This document shows positions 36,581-44,816 of a stretch of DNA of 64,000 bases, piece after piece. The notes under the pieces were generated by a model, which saw only the letters and a list, made by a program, of their open reading frames with translations, did not search any database and had not been told where the DNA came from. Both the position numbers and the translations under genes were made by a program. How positions within the stretch are numbered: the first letter of the stretch is position 1; each line of letters begins with the position of its first letter. The DNA is from Trichococcus shcherbakoviae (GTDB lineage Bacteria; Bacillota; Bacilli; Lactobacillales; Aerococcaceae), in assembly GCF_963666195.1 (NCBI RefSeq), contig NZ_OY762653.1, forward strand, positions 2,406,501-2,470,500. The letters run 5' to 3'.

Positions 36581-37927
36581 ATGTTAGATGCATTGCAATG
36601 GTTTGTGGATTTGGGATCAATCGTTGTCTTACCGATTTTGATTTTCATTTTTGGTGTGGTATTGGGAACGAAGCCAGGAAAAGCACTCACGTCAGCTCTG
36701 ATGGTAGGGGTTGGATTTGTAGGATTGAACTTGGTGATCGATCTATTGGGTAACAGCTTAGGACCGGCGGCTCAACAAATGGTGGAGCGCTTTGGTCTGA
36801 CGCTGACTACAATCGATGTGGGGTGGCCGGCTGCGGCTGCTATATCCTATGGGACGATTCTGGGGAGTCTGGCTATTCCGATAGGTGTTGCCGTCAATGT
36901 CATCCTGATTATCGTTGGGTTAACGAAAACATTGAACGTGGACATTTGGAATATCTGGCATGCAGCCTTTATTGCTTCATTGGTGTATGCGTTGACAGAT
37001 AACTTTGCGATGGGAATTGCCGCAACAGTCATTTACTTGATGATGATTTTGTTGATGGGGGATATCTTGGGGCCAGTCGTCAATAAGTTCTATGGCTTCC
37101 CGAACATCACTTTTCCGCACGGAACCGCAGCACCAGGATTTGTTTTTGCACTTCCTATGAACTGGTTATTCGACAGAATTCCAGGGATTAAAGATTGGAA
37201 GGCCGATCCCGAAACGATTCAAAATAAATTTGGTGTTTTCGGTGATTCAACCGTTATGGGCTTTATGATCGGCTTAGTCATCGGAGTTTTGGCTGGATAT
37301 GATGTAGCTGGAACCGGTCAATTGGCTGTTAAGACGGGCGCTGTCATGGTCATCATGCCAAAAATGGTCTCATTGTTGATGGAAGGGTTGACGCCTATTT
37401 CTGAAGCAGCGAATGAATTCGTAAGAAAACGCTTCCCGGGCCGTGAATTGTATATTGGTATGGATGCTGCTTTGTCAGTAGGCCATCCGGCTGTGTTATC
37501 TTCTTCCTTGCTGTTGGTGCCGATCACTATCTTGTTGTCAGTCATCTTGCCTGGAAACACAACTTTACCGTTCGGAGATTTGGCAACGATTCCGTTCCTG
37601 ATCTGTCTGATGGCGGCTGTGTTTAATGGAAACATCATTCGTACGGTGATTGCAGGTTCTCTTTACATGGTCAGCATTTTGTACATCACATCTTGGGTAG
37701 CGCCATTAGTAACAGCCTCTGCACAGGCAGCCAACTTTGATCTGCAAGGAAATGCCATGATTACTGCCTTGGCCGAAGGTGGCTTATGGACAACCTGGAT
37801 GTACGTTGGTTTAACTAAAGTGTTGAGCTGGGGCGGTTTGGCTCTAATCGGCACGGTAGTACTTATGGGATTAGTGTACGTCAATAAAATCATGCCTAAT
37901 AGGCAAGTAGCGAAAGCAACCAAATAG
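36581..37927 (+). CDS. PTS EIIC component, galactitol family
   Basis: This 448-residue permease has about ten helices. Family blocks include GVVLGTKPGKALTSALMVGVGF near the N-terminus (core GTKPGKALTSAL), FPNITFPHGTAAPGFVFALP and NWLFDRIPG. It imports and phosphorylates a polyol or ketose together with EIIA and EIIB. AGGAGG precedes the ATG. Galactitol-family EIIC proteins serve several substrates, so the sugar is open. Confidence 0.92.
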   Translation: MLDALQWFVDLGSIVVLPILIFIFGVVLGTKPGKALTSALMVGVGFVGLNLVIDLLGNSLGPAAQQMVERFGLTLTTIDVGWPAAAAISYGTILGSLAIPIGVAVNVILIIVGLTKTLNVDIWNIWHAAFIASLVYALTDNFAMGIAATVIYLMMILLMGDILGPVVNKFYGFPNITFPHGTAAPGFVFALPMNWLFDRIPGIKDWKADPETIQNKFGVFGDSTVMGFMIGLVIGVLAGYDVAGTGQLAVKTGAVMVIMPKMVSLLMEGLTPISEAANEFVRKRFPGRELYIGMDAALSVGHPAVLSSSLLLVPITILLSVILPGNTTLPFGDLATIPFLICLMAAVFNGNIIRTVIAGSLYMVSILYITSWVAPLVTASAQAANFDLQGNAMITALAEGGLWTTWMYVGLTKVLSWGGLALIGTVVLMGLVYVNKIMPNRQVAKATK

Positions 37928-37939
37928 GAGGAATTCAAA

Positions 37940-38224
37940 ATGAAAAAATTATTGATCATGTGCGGTACAGGTGTAGCGACATCAACCATCGTTACGAATA
38001 AAGTAAAAGAGTGGTTGCGCGGTAAAGGGCTAACGGATGAAGTGAAGTTGTACCAGTCCAAAATTGCGGATGAAATGAAGCGGATCGATGACTATGACAT
38101 CATAGTGAGCACTACGGTAGTGCCAGATTCCATTAAAGATAAAGTCATTATGGGGCTTCCGTTATTGACCGGATTCGGCACTGAAGAGATGTATGCTGAG
38201 ATTGAGAGAAAAATCAGAGAGTAG
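37940..38224 (+). CDS. PTS EIIB component, galactitol family
   Basis: This 94-residue EIIB has its phosphocysteine in LLIMCGTGVATSTIV near residue 8. It receives phosphate from EIIA and gives it to the sugar bound to EIIC. AGGAGG lies before the ATG. Completes the IIA-IIC-IIB set. Confidence 0.93.
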   Translation: MKKLLIMCGTGVATSTIVTNKVKEWLRGKGLTDEVKLYQSKIADEMKRIDDYDIIVSTTVVPDSIKDKVIMGLPLLTGFGTEEMYAEIERKIRE

Positions 38225-38235
38225 GGATTCTGAAT

Positions 38236-39075
38236 ATGCTTGTAACGACAAAAGAAATGTTTGATTATGCAGAAAAAAAGAATTTCGCTGTACCTGCGGC
38301 TAATTTTTTCGATCTGGACAGCGCGCGTACCTATGTCCAGACAGCTGAAAAGCTGAAGAAACCTTTGATTCTTGCTTTTGCCCAATCCCACAGCGACATG
38401 TTGAGTCTGGAAGAAGCTGCCTTGATTGGAAAGTTTTTGGCGGAAAAAAGCACATCTCCAGTAGCGCTGCACTTGGATCATGGTCAAGATGAAGCGTTCA
38501 TTAAGAGAGCAATCGAATTAGGGTTCACTTCGGTGATGATGGATGCATCAGAAGATTCCTTCGAAGAAAATGTTCGTCGATCAAAAGCCATTGCAGACTA
38601 TGCTCATCAATTTGGAGTGGTTGTCGAGGCTGAAATTGGCCATGTCGGCTCCGGAAACAGTTTGGAAGCAACCGGAACGAGTGATTCCATTTACACGGAT
38701 GCGAAAGAGGCAGTCTCTTTCGCACAGCTGACTGGTGTTGATTCGCTGGCAGTATCGATTGGTACTGCTCATGGTCATTATGTGGGCACACCCAAGATTG
38801 ATTTTACAGTACTCAAAAATATCCATGCCGCAATGGATGTCCCACTTGTATTGCATGGCGGCTCTTCCTCAGGGGATGAAAACTTGGAACGTTGTGCATT
38901 GGGCGGTATTCGCAAAATCAATATTTTCACTGATTTCATCACCAAAGCACTGAATGACATTCAAGAAGCTGATCCAAAAGATTATTTTGAACTGAAAAAG
39001 ATCGCTAATAATGGGATGGCAGAGATGTTGACGCACTACTACACTGTTTTTCATACTGAATCTTATGAAGGTTAG
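38236..39075 (+). CDS. Class II fructose/tagatose-bisphosphate aldolase family protein
   Basis: This 279-residue zinc aldolase has ALHLDHGQD near residue 75 (Asp and zinc His), GHVGSGN in place of the usual GxxGGxE near residue 137, SIGTAHGHY and VLHGGSSSGDE, and NIFTDF near the end. It is in the GatY/FbaA group, which splits a ketose phosphate into DHAP plus an aldehyde. In this operon it should act on the sugar phosphate delivered by the PTS. There is no GatZ partner or sugar-phosphate kinase nearby. Confidence 0.88.
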   Translation: MLVTTKEMFDYAEKKNFAVPAANFFDLDSARTYVQTAEKLKKPLILAFAQSHSDMLSLEEAALIGKFLAEKSTSPVALHLDHGQDEAFIKRAIELGFTSVMMDASEDSFEENVRRSKAIADYAHQFGVVVEAEIGHVGSGNSLEATGTSDSIYTDAKEAVSFAQLTGVDSLAVSIGTAHGHYVGTPKIDFTVLKNIHAAMDVPLVLHGGSSSGDENLERCALGGIRKINIFTDFITKALNDIQEADPKDYFELKKIANNGMAEMLTHYYTVFHTESYEG

Positions 39076-39084
39076 GAGGCACCT

Positions 39085-39789
39085 ATGAATACTAAACGCA
39101 AACTCAGAACACCGTTTTTCGTTGTGAATCCAAAGGCATACTTGTATGGGGAAAAAGCTTTATCATTGGCAAAAGCAGCGGATGCTTTAGCTGAAAAACA
39201 TGATATTGATATTCTTTTTACAGTCCAGCATGTGGATGTCACCAAAATCCGTCAGGCCACAAAGCGTCTATTCATCACAGTTCAGCATCTTGATGGGATC
39301 GAAGTCGGCAGAGGCATGGGATACATTTTGCCGGAAGCGTTGAGTGAGGCTGGGGTTGATGCGACCTTCTTGAATCACGCGGAACACCAAATGGAATTGG
39401 GAGAGCTTGTCAAAGCAATCAAGCGCTCGGATGAACTGGGTATCTTGACGATTGCCTGTGCAGACTCTATTGAAGAAGCCCGCGCCATCGCCTTACTTTC
39501 ACCCGATGTGATGGTCTGTGAACCGACAGCACTGATCGGAACGGGCCAAGCCAGTGATGACTCTTATAAAATCGAAACAAACAGGGCGGTTCGTGAAATC
39601 AATCCGGATATCCTGATGCTGCAAGCTGCTGGGATATCTGCTGTCAAGGACGTAGAGGATGCTTTACTGACTGGTGCGGACGGCACTGGAGGAACGAGTG
39701 GCATTGTGTGTGCAGCAGATCCAGCCGACATCCTGCGTCAGATGATCGAAAAGGTTGCAGAAATCAAAGAAAGGCAGGCGGTAAAATGA
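39085..39789 (+). CDS. Triose-phosphate isomerase-like protein, archaeal-type
   Basis: This 234-residue TIM barrel keeps the three catalytic positions: VVNPKAY (Asn/Lys) at the N-terminus, LNHAEHQ (His) near residue 96 and VCEPTALIGTG (Glu) near residue 145. The wording is closer to the shorter archaeal TpiA than to the bacterial housekeeping enzyme. It could convert DHAP to GAP, or isomerise a tetrose phosphate as some TpiA-like sugar-operon enzymes do. AGGAGG precedes the ATG; its stop overlaps the yjbQ start. Confidence 0.82.
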   Translation: MNTKRKLRTPFFVVNPKAYLYGEKALSLAKAADALAEKHDIDILFTVQHVDVTKIRQATKRLFITVQHLDGIEVGRGMGYILPEALSEAGVDATFLNHAEHQMELGELVKAIKRSDELGILTIACADSIEEARAIALLSPDVMVCEPTALIGTGQASDDSYKIETNRAVREINPDILMLQAAGISAVKDVEDALLTGADGTGGTSGIVCAADPADILRQMIEKVAEIKERQAVK

Positions 39790-40301
39790 AGTTTGTCAAA
39801 AAGCAGTTGACATTGACTTCCAACGGCAGTCGGGTCACCTATCACAATATTACTGATGAAGTAAAACAGATCATCGCTGATAGTGGCATAACCAATGGGG
39901 TTTGCGTGATACAATCCCCTCATACAACCTGTTCTGTCATTTTCGAAGAGTATGTTCATGATACAGACTTCAATGGGGACGAATTTCTGCATGTTGACCT
40001 GAACCGGATCTTGGATCGGATCATTCCTAGAGAACTATCCGAAAATACAAATTATCGCTATCCAGGACCGAAACATTTGGACTTTTTGATGGAATTGGAT
40101 GATCCGAATTACCCAAGCGATCCGGGAACCATTCTGAATGGCGATGCGCATATCCGTGCATCTTTCTTCGGCGCTAGTGAAAGTTTTATTCTCAGTGAAG
40201 GGAAACTGGAAATCGGATCGGTAGGATATATCTACTTTATTGATTTTGATCAGAATCGGGTTCGCAACCGTACTTGCCATGTAATGGTGATGGGAGAATA
40301 G
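39786..40301 (+). CDS. yjbQ: YjbQ/UPF0047 family protein
   Basis: This 171-residue protein has VCVIQSPHTTCSVIFEEY near residue 42, the UPF0047 signature with conserved His, and DAHIRASFFGASESFIL then GSVGYIYFIDFD. Members show weak thiamine-phosphate synthase activity, but their true role is unclear. The frame is open further upstream, but the ATG at 39786 overlaps the isomerase stop (ATGA) and fits the family start. Its place as the last gene of a sugar-PTS operon is notable. Confidence 0.9.
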   Translation: MKFVKKQLTLTSNGSRVTYHNITDEVKQIIADSGITNGVCVIQSPHTTCSVIFEEYVHDTDFNGDEFLHVDLNRILDRIIPRELSENTNYRYPGPKHLDFLMELDDPNYPSDPGTILNGDAHIRASFFGASESFILSEGKLEIGSVGYIYFIDFDQNRVRNRTCHVMVMGE

Positions 40302-40365
40302 GATAGTTAATGAGATTGAATGGAAACTGAAGGATGTATTAGCACGCAAAAGTAAGATTCAATAA

Positions 40366-40406
40366 AGGAGATTGGTACCGCTAGGGCGGTATTAATCTCC
40401 TTTTTC
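40366..40406 (+). terminator. Terminator of the PTS-aldolase operon
   Basis: AAGGAGATT with GTACCGC pairs with GCGGTA and AATCTCCTT around CTAGG, ending in TTTTT. It closes the operon. Confidence 0.85.
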
Positions 40407-40429
40407 ATTTCGATATTTCCGTTGGTGGG

Positions 40430-40659
40430 AAGGCAGCTGCCCGGAGGTGGGCGTCAGCTCCGACGAGGAGGGCGCTCGTCGGAAGACAGTGCTGTGCCGG
40501 TTATCCCACCTCCGGGGAGCGAATGCTGGCCGGAGGAGAGAACGTGGTGGGAGGCCGAACTCCGGCGAAGCCGCAGTGGTCGGAGGTGATGATTTTTTTT
40601 GTGATTTCCTCCGGCGAGGAAGCCCCTGCCCGGAGGAAAACGTCAGCTCCGATGAGCAG
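40430..40659. repeat. CTCCGG hairpin-repeat unit broken by the IS3 element
   Basis: A full unit (CTCCGACGAGG.., CTCCGGGGAGCGAATGCTGG, third-hairpin core near 40563, fourth hairpin near 40608) is followed by the first 9-11 bases of the next unit. That unit is cut by the IS end at 40660. Confidence 0.85.
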
Positions 40660-40864
40660 TGGACTGTCAACACTTTTTCGGACAAAAATAATAAGGTGTC
40701 AAAAATGATTTGAGGGTATACACGGCTGCCATTGACACGGAGCCTCTGGCGGTAGGATAAACTGGCCTGTCTCCAAATTTTCAAGAATCGAAATATGGGC
40801 CAGCCCCAAAGCCTATCCTGCCGCCCCTCCATGTCAATGGTACGCAAGCCAGCCTCGTCTTGTT

Positions 40865-41665
40865 TTATTCGCAGTTTGCTTCCGCCAATTGGCGGCGGTA
40901 CTCCACAGGGGCCATGTAGTCCAATGTGCTGTGCAGACGGATATGATTGTACCAATGCACATAGTCAAACCACTTAATCTGAAGTTCTGCTATTGTTTCG
41001 AATGTTTCTTGGTATACGAATTCTGTCTTGATTGATTTGAAGGTCGCTTCGGCAACAGCGTTGTCGTAAGGGCAACCTTTGGCGCTGAGGGAGCGGACGA
41101 TGTCGAAAGTATCCAATAGTTTAGAAATCAGTTGATTATCGAACTCGCTGCCCCTGTCCGTATGAAAGAGCTGAATGGACGACAAAGGGGCCTTGACTGT
41201 ATGGAAAGCTTGCAGGACCAACTCTGCCGTTTTGTACTCACCACACGAATAACCGATGATTTCTCGGTTGTACAGATCGAGCAGGACACACAAGTAGTTC
41301 CACTTCTTCCCAACTCTGACGTAAGTCAGGTCACTAACGATTGCGCCATGTGGATTGGCTGTTTTGAATTCACGGTTCAGCGTATTCCCCAGATCCGATT
41401 CATTGCTCTTCGGTTGATGGACCCTATAGTGGGCTACCGTGTAACAGGATTGTAGTCCCAACTTCTTCATGATGCGGCTGATTTTCCTGCGAGAAACGAC
41501 TTTACCTTTTTTGGACAGCTCTTTCTTGATCCGCCGCGTGCCATAGGTACGCCGATTGGCTCGGAAGATTTCCTGGATTTCTTCTGTTAGCGATTCATCA
41601 TCGGATGGGCTACTCTTGGCTTCGTAGTAATAGGTACTTCTGGCGATATCTAGGCATTCGCACAT
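40865..41665 (-). CDS. IS3-family transposase OrfB
   Basis: This 266-residue integrase-core protein has RRTYGTRRIKKEL, IVSDLTYVRVG (Asp), FHTDRGSEFDN (Asp) and DNAVAEATFKSIKTEF (Glu), giving a full DDE set. The frame continues upstream of the first ATG to about 41708 (KVIQANAGKYPVSAM). It is therefore probably made as an OrfAB fusion by a -1 frameshift at the A-rich end of orfA. Confidence 0.92.
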   Translation of the reverse strand: MCECLDIARSTYYYEAKSSPSDDESLTEEIQEIFRANRRTYGTRRIKKELSKKGKVVSRRKISRIMKKLGLQSCYTVAHYRVHQPKSNESDLGNTLNREFKTANPHGAIVSDLTYVRVGKKWNYLCVLLDLYNREIIGYSCGEYKTAELVLQAFHTVKAPLSSIQLFHTDRGSEFDNQLISKLLDTFDIVRSLSAKGCPYDNAVAEATFKSIKTEFVYQETFETIAELQIKWFDYVHWYNHIRLHSTLDYMAPVEYRRQLAEANCE

Positions 41666-41706
41666 CGCTGATACTGGGTATTTACCGGCATTTGCCTGGA
41701 TAACTT

Positions 41707-41991
41707 TTATTTTTGTCCGAGTATCAGCGCCGCTTGCTTTAAAATATCATTTTCCATCCTTAGGCGCTCATTTTCTTTACGTAGGCGTATCATTTCTTCC
41801 TGTTCGGGAGTACGGTTGTCTTTTTCCTTAAATGAGCCCGACGATTGGGATTGGCGTACCCATTTGTCGAAAGCTGATGCGGTCAACTCATACTCGGCCA
41901 ATATGTCTTTTCGCGGCTTGCCGTTTTGGTAGAGGAGTACCATCTGGTTTTTGAAGTCATCGGTATAGGTTCTTCTTGGACGTGGTGTCAT
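41707..41991 (-). CDS. IS3-family transposase OrfA
   Basis: This 94-residue DNA-binding protein has an HTH (RRTYTDDFKNQMVLLYQNGK, ASAFDKWVRQ) and a leucine-zipper-like coiled coil (EMIRLRKENERLRMENDIL). It ends LGQK next to ACAAAAATAAAAG, a likely slippery site into OrfB. Confidence 0.92.
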   Translation of the reverse strand: MTPRPRRTYTDDFKNQMVLLYQNGKPRKDILAEYELTASAFDKWVRQSQSSGSFKEKDNRTPEQEEMIRLRKENERLRMENDILKQAALILGQK

Positions 41992-42074
41992 GGGGATTAT
42001 ATTCTCCTTTTGATTATATTAAGTTCTATTATATAGACCTCAATGAATTTGTCCAGTTAAGTGTAACCTATCCA

Positions 42075-42430
42075 TTGCGACCTCTAGCCAGCTCCGGGGA
42101 GAGAATGCTGGCTGGAGGATGATGATTGGTGGATGGACGTACTCCGGCGAAGCCGCGTTGGTCGAAGGTGATGATTTTTTTGGGTTATTTCCTCCGGCGA
42201 GAGGATCCTAACCGGAGGAAAGTGCCAGTTCCGATGAACGGTTCTTTCATCGAAGGACGGACTTGAGCCGGCTACTCAGCTCCTGTGAGCGAATGCTGGC
42301 CGGAGGAGGAAGAGTGGCGGGCGGACGAACTCCGGCGAAGCCGCTGTGGTCGGAGGTGATAGTCTTTCGGGGTTCGCTACTCCGGCGAAGGAACGTTAAC
42401 AGGAGAAGAGAACCGATTAAAAATCTAGTA
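42075..42430. repeat. CTCCGG hairpin-repeat units right of the IS3 element
   Basis: Two units, with third-hairpin cores (GGCGAAGCCGCGTTGGTCG and GGCGAAGCCGCTGTGGTCGG) near 42137 and 42335 and CCGATGAAC/GTTC..TCATCG between. They continue the array at 40430 that the IS interrupts. Confidence 0.8.
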
Positions 42431-42522
42431 AAGCGACAATCATTTATCGTCGATTCGCGTATATTATCTTTGATTGCTTTGATGCCTTCCTGATGCCTGT
42501 CCCAGTAAAGGAGCTGCTGAAT

Positions 42523-43239
42523 TTGGAAATAATACTGATTTTTCTTCTGGTTGTTGGTTTGTATAAGGAATTTAGTGTAGCCCCGCCGAAGCAGAAGAAA
42601 CCTAACAGATACAACCGATACCAAAGGACCGCATACAACGACGCAAGCGGCAATAGCGTTTTCGATACTCTGTTTGACACCGGCAACTTCGGAGAGTTCC
42701 TGATCTATTCCTGTTTGGAGGATTTGGGCGAGGAGCACAAATTGTTGACGAATGTCTATCTGCCGAAAGGAGATGGGACAACCACCGAAATCGACTTGAT
42801 CATGATTTCAACAACCGGAATCTATGTTTTCGAGTCGAAAAATTACAGTGGTTGGATTTTCGGGGATGAGAACAGCAGGTACTGGAAACAGATTTTCAGA
42901 GGCGGCCGGCATTTTCAATTCTACAATCCTATCTGGCAGAACAAGAAGCACATCAGTTTTCTGAAGCGGCATCTTGGGCTGGGTGACGAGGTTTTTCATA
43001 ACTATATCGTCTTCAGCGAGCGGTGCTTCCTGAAGAAAATGCTTGTCTATTCACCGGAAGTGAAGGTGATGAACCGGGATGAGCTGGCCTGCGAAATCAT
43101 AGAGGACATGACGCAGCGGCCGGAAATTTTCACGCCTTTGGAAATCGAACAAATATACAATGAATTGAGTCGGTATACTTTAGCGGATGATGAGACGAAA
43201 CAGGCGCATGTTGATGCGATGAAGTGGAGAGGTCCGTAA
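42523..43239 (+). CDS. NERD-domain (nuclease-related) membrane-anchored protein, copy 1
   Basis: This protein of about 238 residues has one N-terminal hydrophobic helix (IILIFLLVVGLY) and a NERD domain: GEFLIYSCLEDLG, TEIDLIMISTTGIYVFESKN and YWKQIF, then FYNPIWQNKKH. The NERD fold belongs to the PD-(D/E)xK nuclease-like group; the role of stand-alone bacterial members is unclear. I prefer TTG at 42523, with AAAGGAG 9 bases upstream. The paralog at 44817 has the same ribosome site, spacing and TTG start. An ATG at 42493 is possible but has no ribosome site. Confidence 0.82.
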   Translation: MEIILIFLLVVGLYKEFSVAPPKQKKPNRYNRYQRTAYNDASGNSVFDTLFDTGNFGEFLIYSCLEDLGEEHKLLTNVYLPKGDGTTTEIDLIMISTTGIYVFESKNYSGWIFGDENSRYWKQIFRGGRHFQFYNPIWQNKKHISFLKRHLGLGDEVFHNYIVFSERCFLKKMLVYSPEVKVMNRDELACEIIEDMTQRPEIFTPLEIEQIYNELSRYTLADDETKQAHVDAMKWRGP

Positions 43240-43285
43240 CGATTTGGATTAATTTGGAAGCAAGTGTTTCAAAATAAATTGGACA

Positions 43286-43319
43286 ATTGTAGCTTACTTG
43301 CTACAATGAGGTGTATAAT
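43286..43319 (+). promoter_or_regulatory. Palindromic operator and -10 box of the XRE gene
   Basis: ATTGTAGC at 43286-43293 and GCTACAAT at 43300-43307 form a perfect 8+6+8 inverted repeat directly before TATAAT at 43314-43319. This is typical of an autorepressor site covering the -35 region. Confidence 0.65.
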
Positions 43320-43405
43320 TGAAATAAGATAAAAATTAACAATCCTCAGAGCAAAGGCTATAAAAAAGTATTCTGGTTTGCTAAAAACAAGAGGAGGGAT
43401 GGCAA

Positions 43406-43717
43406 TTGAGCAAGAACAGTGAAGCGATTAAGCGACGGAAGTCCGAAAGTTCCGAGTTCAAACAGGCATTTGAAGAAGAACAAGCAAAATTAGATTTTGC
43501 AGACCTGTTATTCGAATTAAGACAACAAACAGGATTGAACCAGACTGCATTCGCCAAAAAGGTGAACAAATCACGCTCGACCATTGCGAGGATCGAAAGC
43601 GCCAGAACGGAACCATCATTCTCCATGCTAGAAGACATAGCGCAAGCTTTGGGCAAGCACGTCGAAATCAGGTTCGTTGAGGTAAAGCAAGCAGCAGTTG
43701 AGAAATCAGTCAGATAG
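43406..43717 (+). CDS. XRE-family helix-turn-helix regulator
   Basis: This 103-residue protein has a lambda-repressor-like HTH: LLFELRQQTGLNQTAFAKKVNKSRSTIARIESARTEPSFSMLEDIA, of which the core is GLNQTAFAKKV ... RSTIARIESAR. HigA-type antitoxins look like this, but no toxin gene is next to it, so it may be a solitary regulator. The start is TTG at 43406 after GAGGAGGG; the overlapping ATG at 43399 runs into a stop. A palindrome upstream suggests it represses itself. It may control the NERD genes on either side. Confidence 0.85.
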   Translation: MSKNSEAIKRRKSESSEFKQAFEEEQAKLDFADLLFELRQQTGLNQTAFAKKVNKSRSTIARIESARTEPSFSMLEDIAQALGKHVEIRFVEVKQAAVEKSVR

Positions 43718-43738
43718 ACGATCGAGTGCAATATTTTT

Positions 43739-43770
43739 AAGACCGATGGAGCAAATTCCATCGGTCTTTT
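43739..43770 (+). terminator. Terminator of the XRE gene
   Basis: AAGACCGATGGA pairs with TCCATCGGTCTT around GCAAAT, then TTTTC. A 12-bp perfect stem. Confidence 0.9.
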
Positions 43771-43804
43771 CAGTATGTTCCAGAAACAAGATTATTTTGG
43801 AAAT

Positions 43805-44610
43805 ACCTAGTGGGCGGGTGAACTCCGACGAGGCGGGTGCTCGTCGGAGTTGGTGTGGTGCCGGGTAGTTCAGCTTCGGGGGGGGAATGTTAGCCGGAGG
43901 AGGGTGCGTGGTGCGGCGGTCGAACTCCGGCGAAGCCGCGGTGGTCGGAGGTGATCGTCTTTTTGGAGGATTTCCTCCGGCGAGGAACCCCTTTACCGGA
44001 GGAAACTGCCAGCTCCGATGAGCGGGGTGCTCATCGGAGAAAAGCGTTGCGTCAGCTAGCCAGCTCCGGGGAGCGAATGTTAGCCGGAGGAGGGTGCGCG
44101 GTTGGCGGTCGAACTCCGGTGAAGCCGCGGTGGTCGGAGGTGATGATCTTTTTGGGTGGTTTTCTCCGGCAGAGAAGCCCTTTACAGGGGGAAACTGCCA
44201 GCTCCGATGAGCGGAGCGCTCATCGGAGGACATTCTTGCGACGGCTAGCCAGTTCCGGGGAGCGAATGCTGGCCGGAGGAGGAAGCATGGCAGGCAGCTG
44301 AACTCCGGCGAAGCCGCGGTGGTCGGAGGTGATAATCTTTTGGGATGTTTTCCTCCGGCGACAGAACCTTAACCGGAGGAAACTGCCAGCTCCGATGAGG
44401 AGAGCGCTCATAGGAAGACAGCGGTGCGCCCGCGAAATCAACTCCGGGGAGAGAATGTTCGCCGGAGGAGGAAGCGTGGTGGGAGGCCGAACTCCGGCGA
44501 AGCCGCGTTGGTCGGAGGTGATGTTCTTTCGGGATGTTTTCCTCCGGCAGAGAATCATCTCACCGGTGAAAAACCCTTCCCGGCGTACGCTCAGTCAGGT
44601 ATCCGAAATT
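43805..44610. repeat. CTCCGG hairpin-repeat array, four units
   Basis: This is the clearest array, with third-hairpin cores near 43931, 44115, 44309 and 44495 (steps of 184, 194 and 186 bp). In order, each unit has CTCCGATGAGCG/GCTCATCGGA, CTCCGGGGAGCGAATGCTGG/CCGGAG, CTCCGGCGAAGCCGCGGTGG/CGGAG and TTTCCTCCGGC.../CCGGAGGAAA. Confidence 0.9.
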
Positions 44611-44816
44611 TCATGAATAAAGTTGTAGTCTAACTTCCGATAATATAGTAAAATCGATTTAGCGTGAGGCCGTTCATCGGAATCCTCTGTTTGGATAATC
44701 CGAAAATGATAGCGGTAACAATCCGCGAGTGGATCGAAACTTAACGCAGCGCTAGCCGTCGGGAAGTCCGGCCAATTTTCGCGGCTGACAAAACCATTCT
44801 GAAGGAGAGCACCGAT
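44611..44816 (+). other. Leader of NERD gene copy 2
   Basis: About 200 bases with no gene. TATAGTAAAAT near 44643 could be part of a promoter. Confidence 0.35.

Larger units (their letters stand above)
40660..42074 (-). mobile_element. IS3-family insertion sequence
   Basis: This 1415-bp element has imperfect terminal inverted repeats of about 38 bp. The left end starts TGGACTGTCAACACTTTTTC and the right end, read inwards, TGGATAGGTTACACTTAACT; both then share GGACAAA. It carries orfA and orfB on the minus strand. It is inserted in a hairpin repeat. I see no clean target duplication, and about 20 bp of the repeat seem lost at the join. Between orfB and the left end lies an imperfect inverted repeat (CATTGACACGGAG near 40730, CTCCATGTCAATG near 40827). 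Confidence 0.88.

Noticed and set aside
43406-43717. XRE gene as the antitoxin of a toxin-antitoxin pair
   Set aside because: No HigB/RelE-like small ORF lies directly before or after it.
43805-44610. Hairpin-repeat arrays as CRISPR
   Set aside because: Units of about 185 bp diverge throughout, have no short identical repeats with unique spacers, and no cas genes are present.
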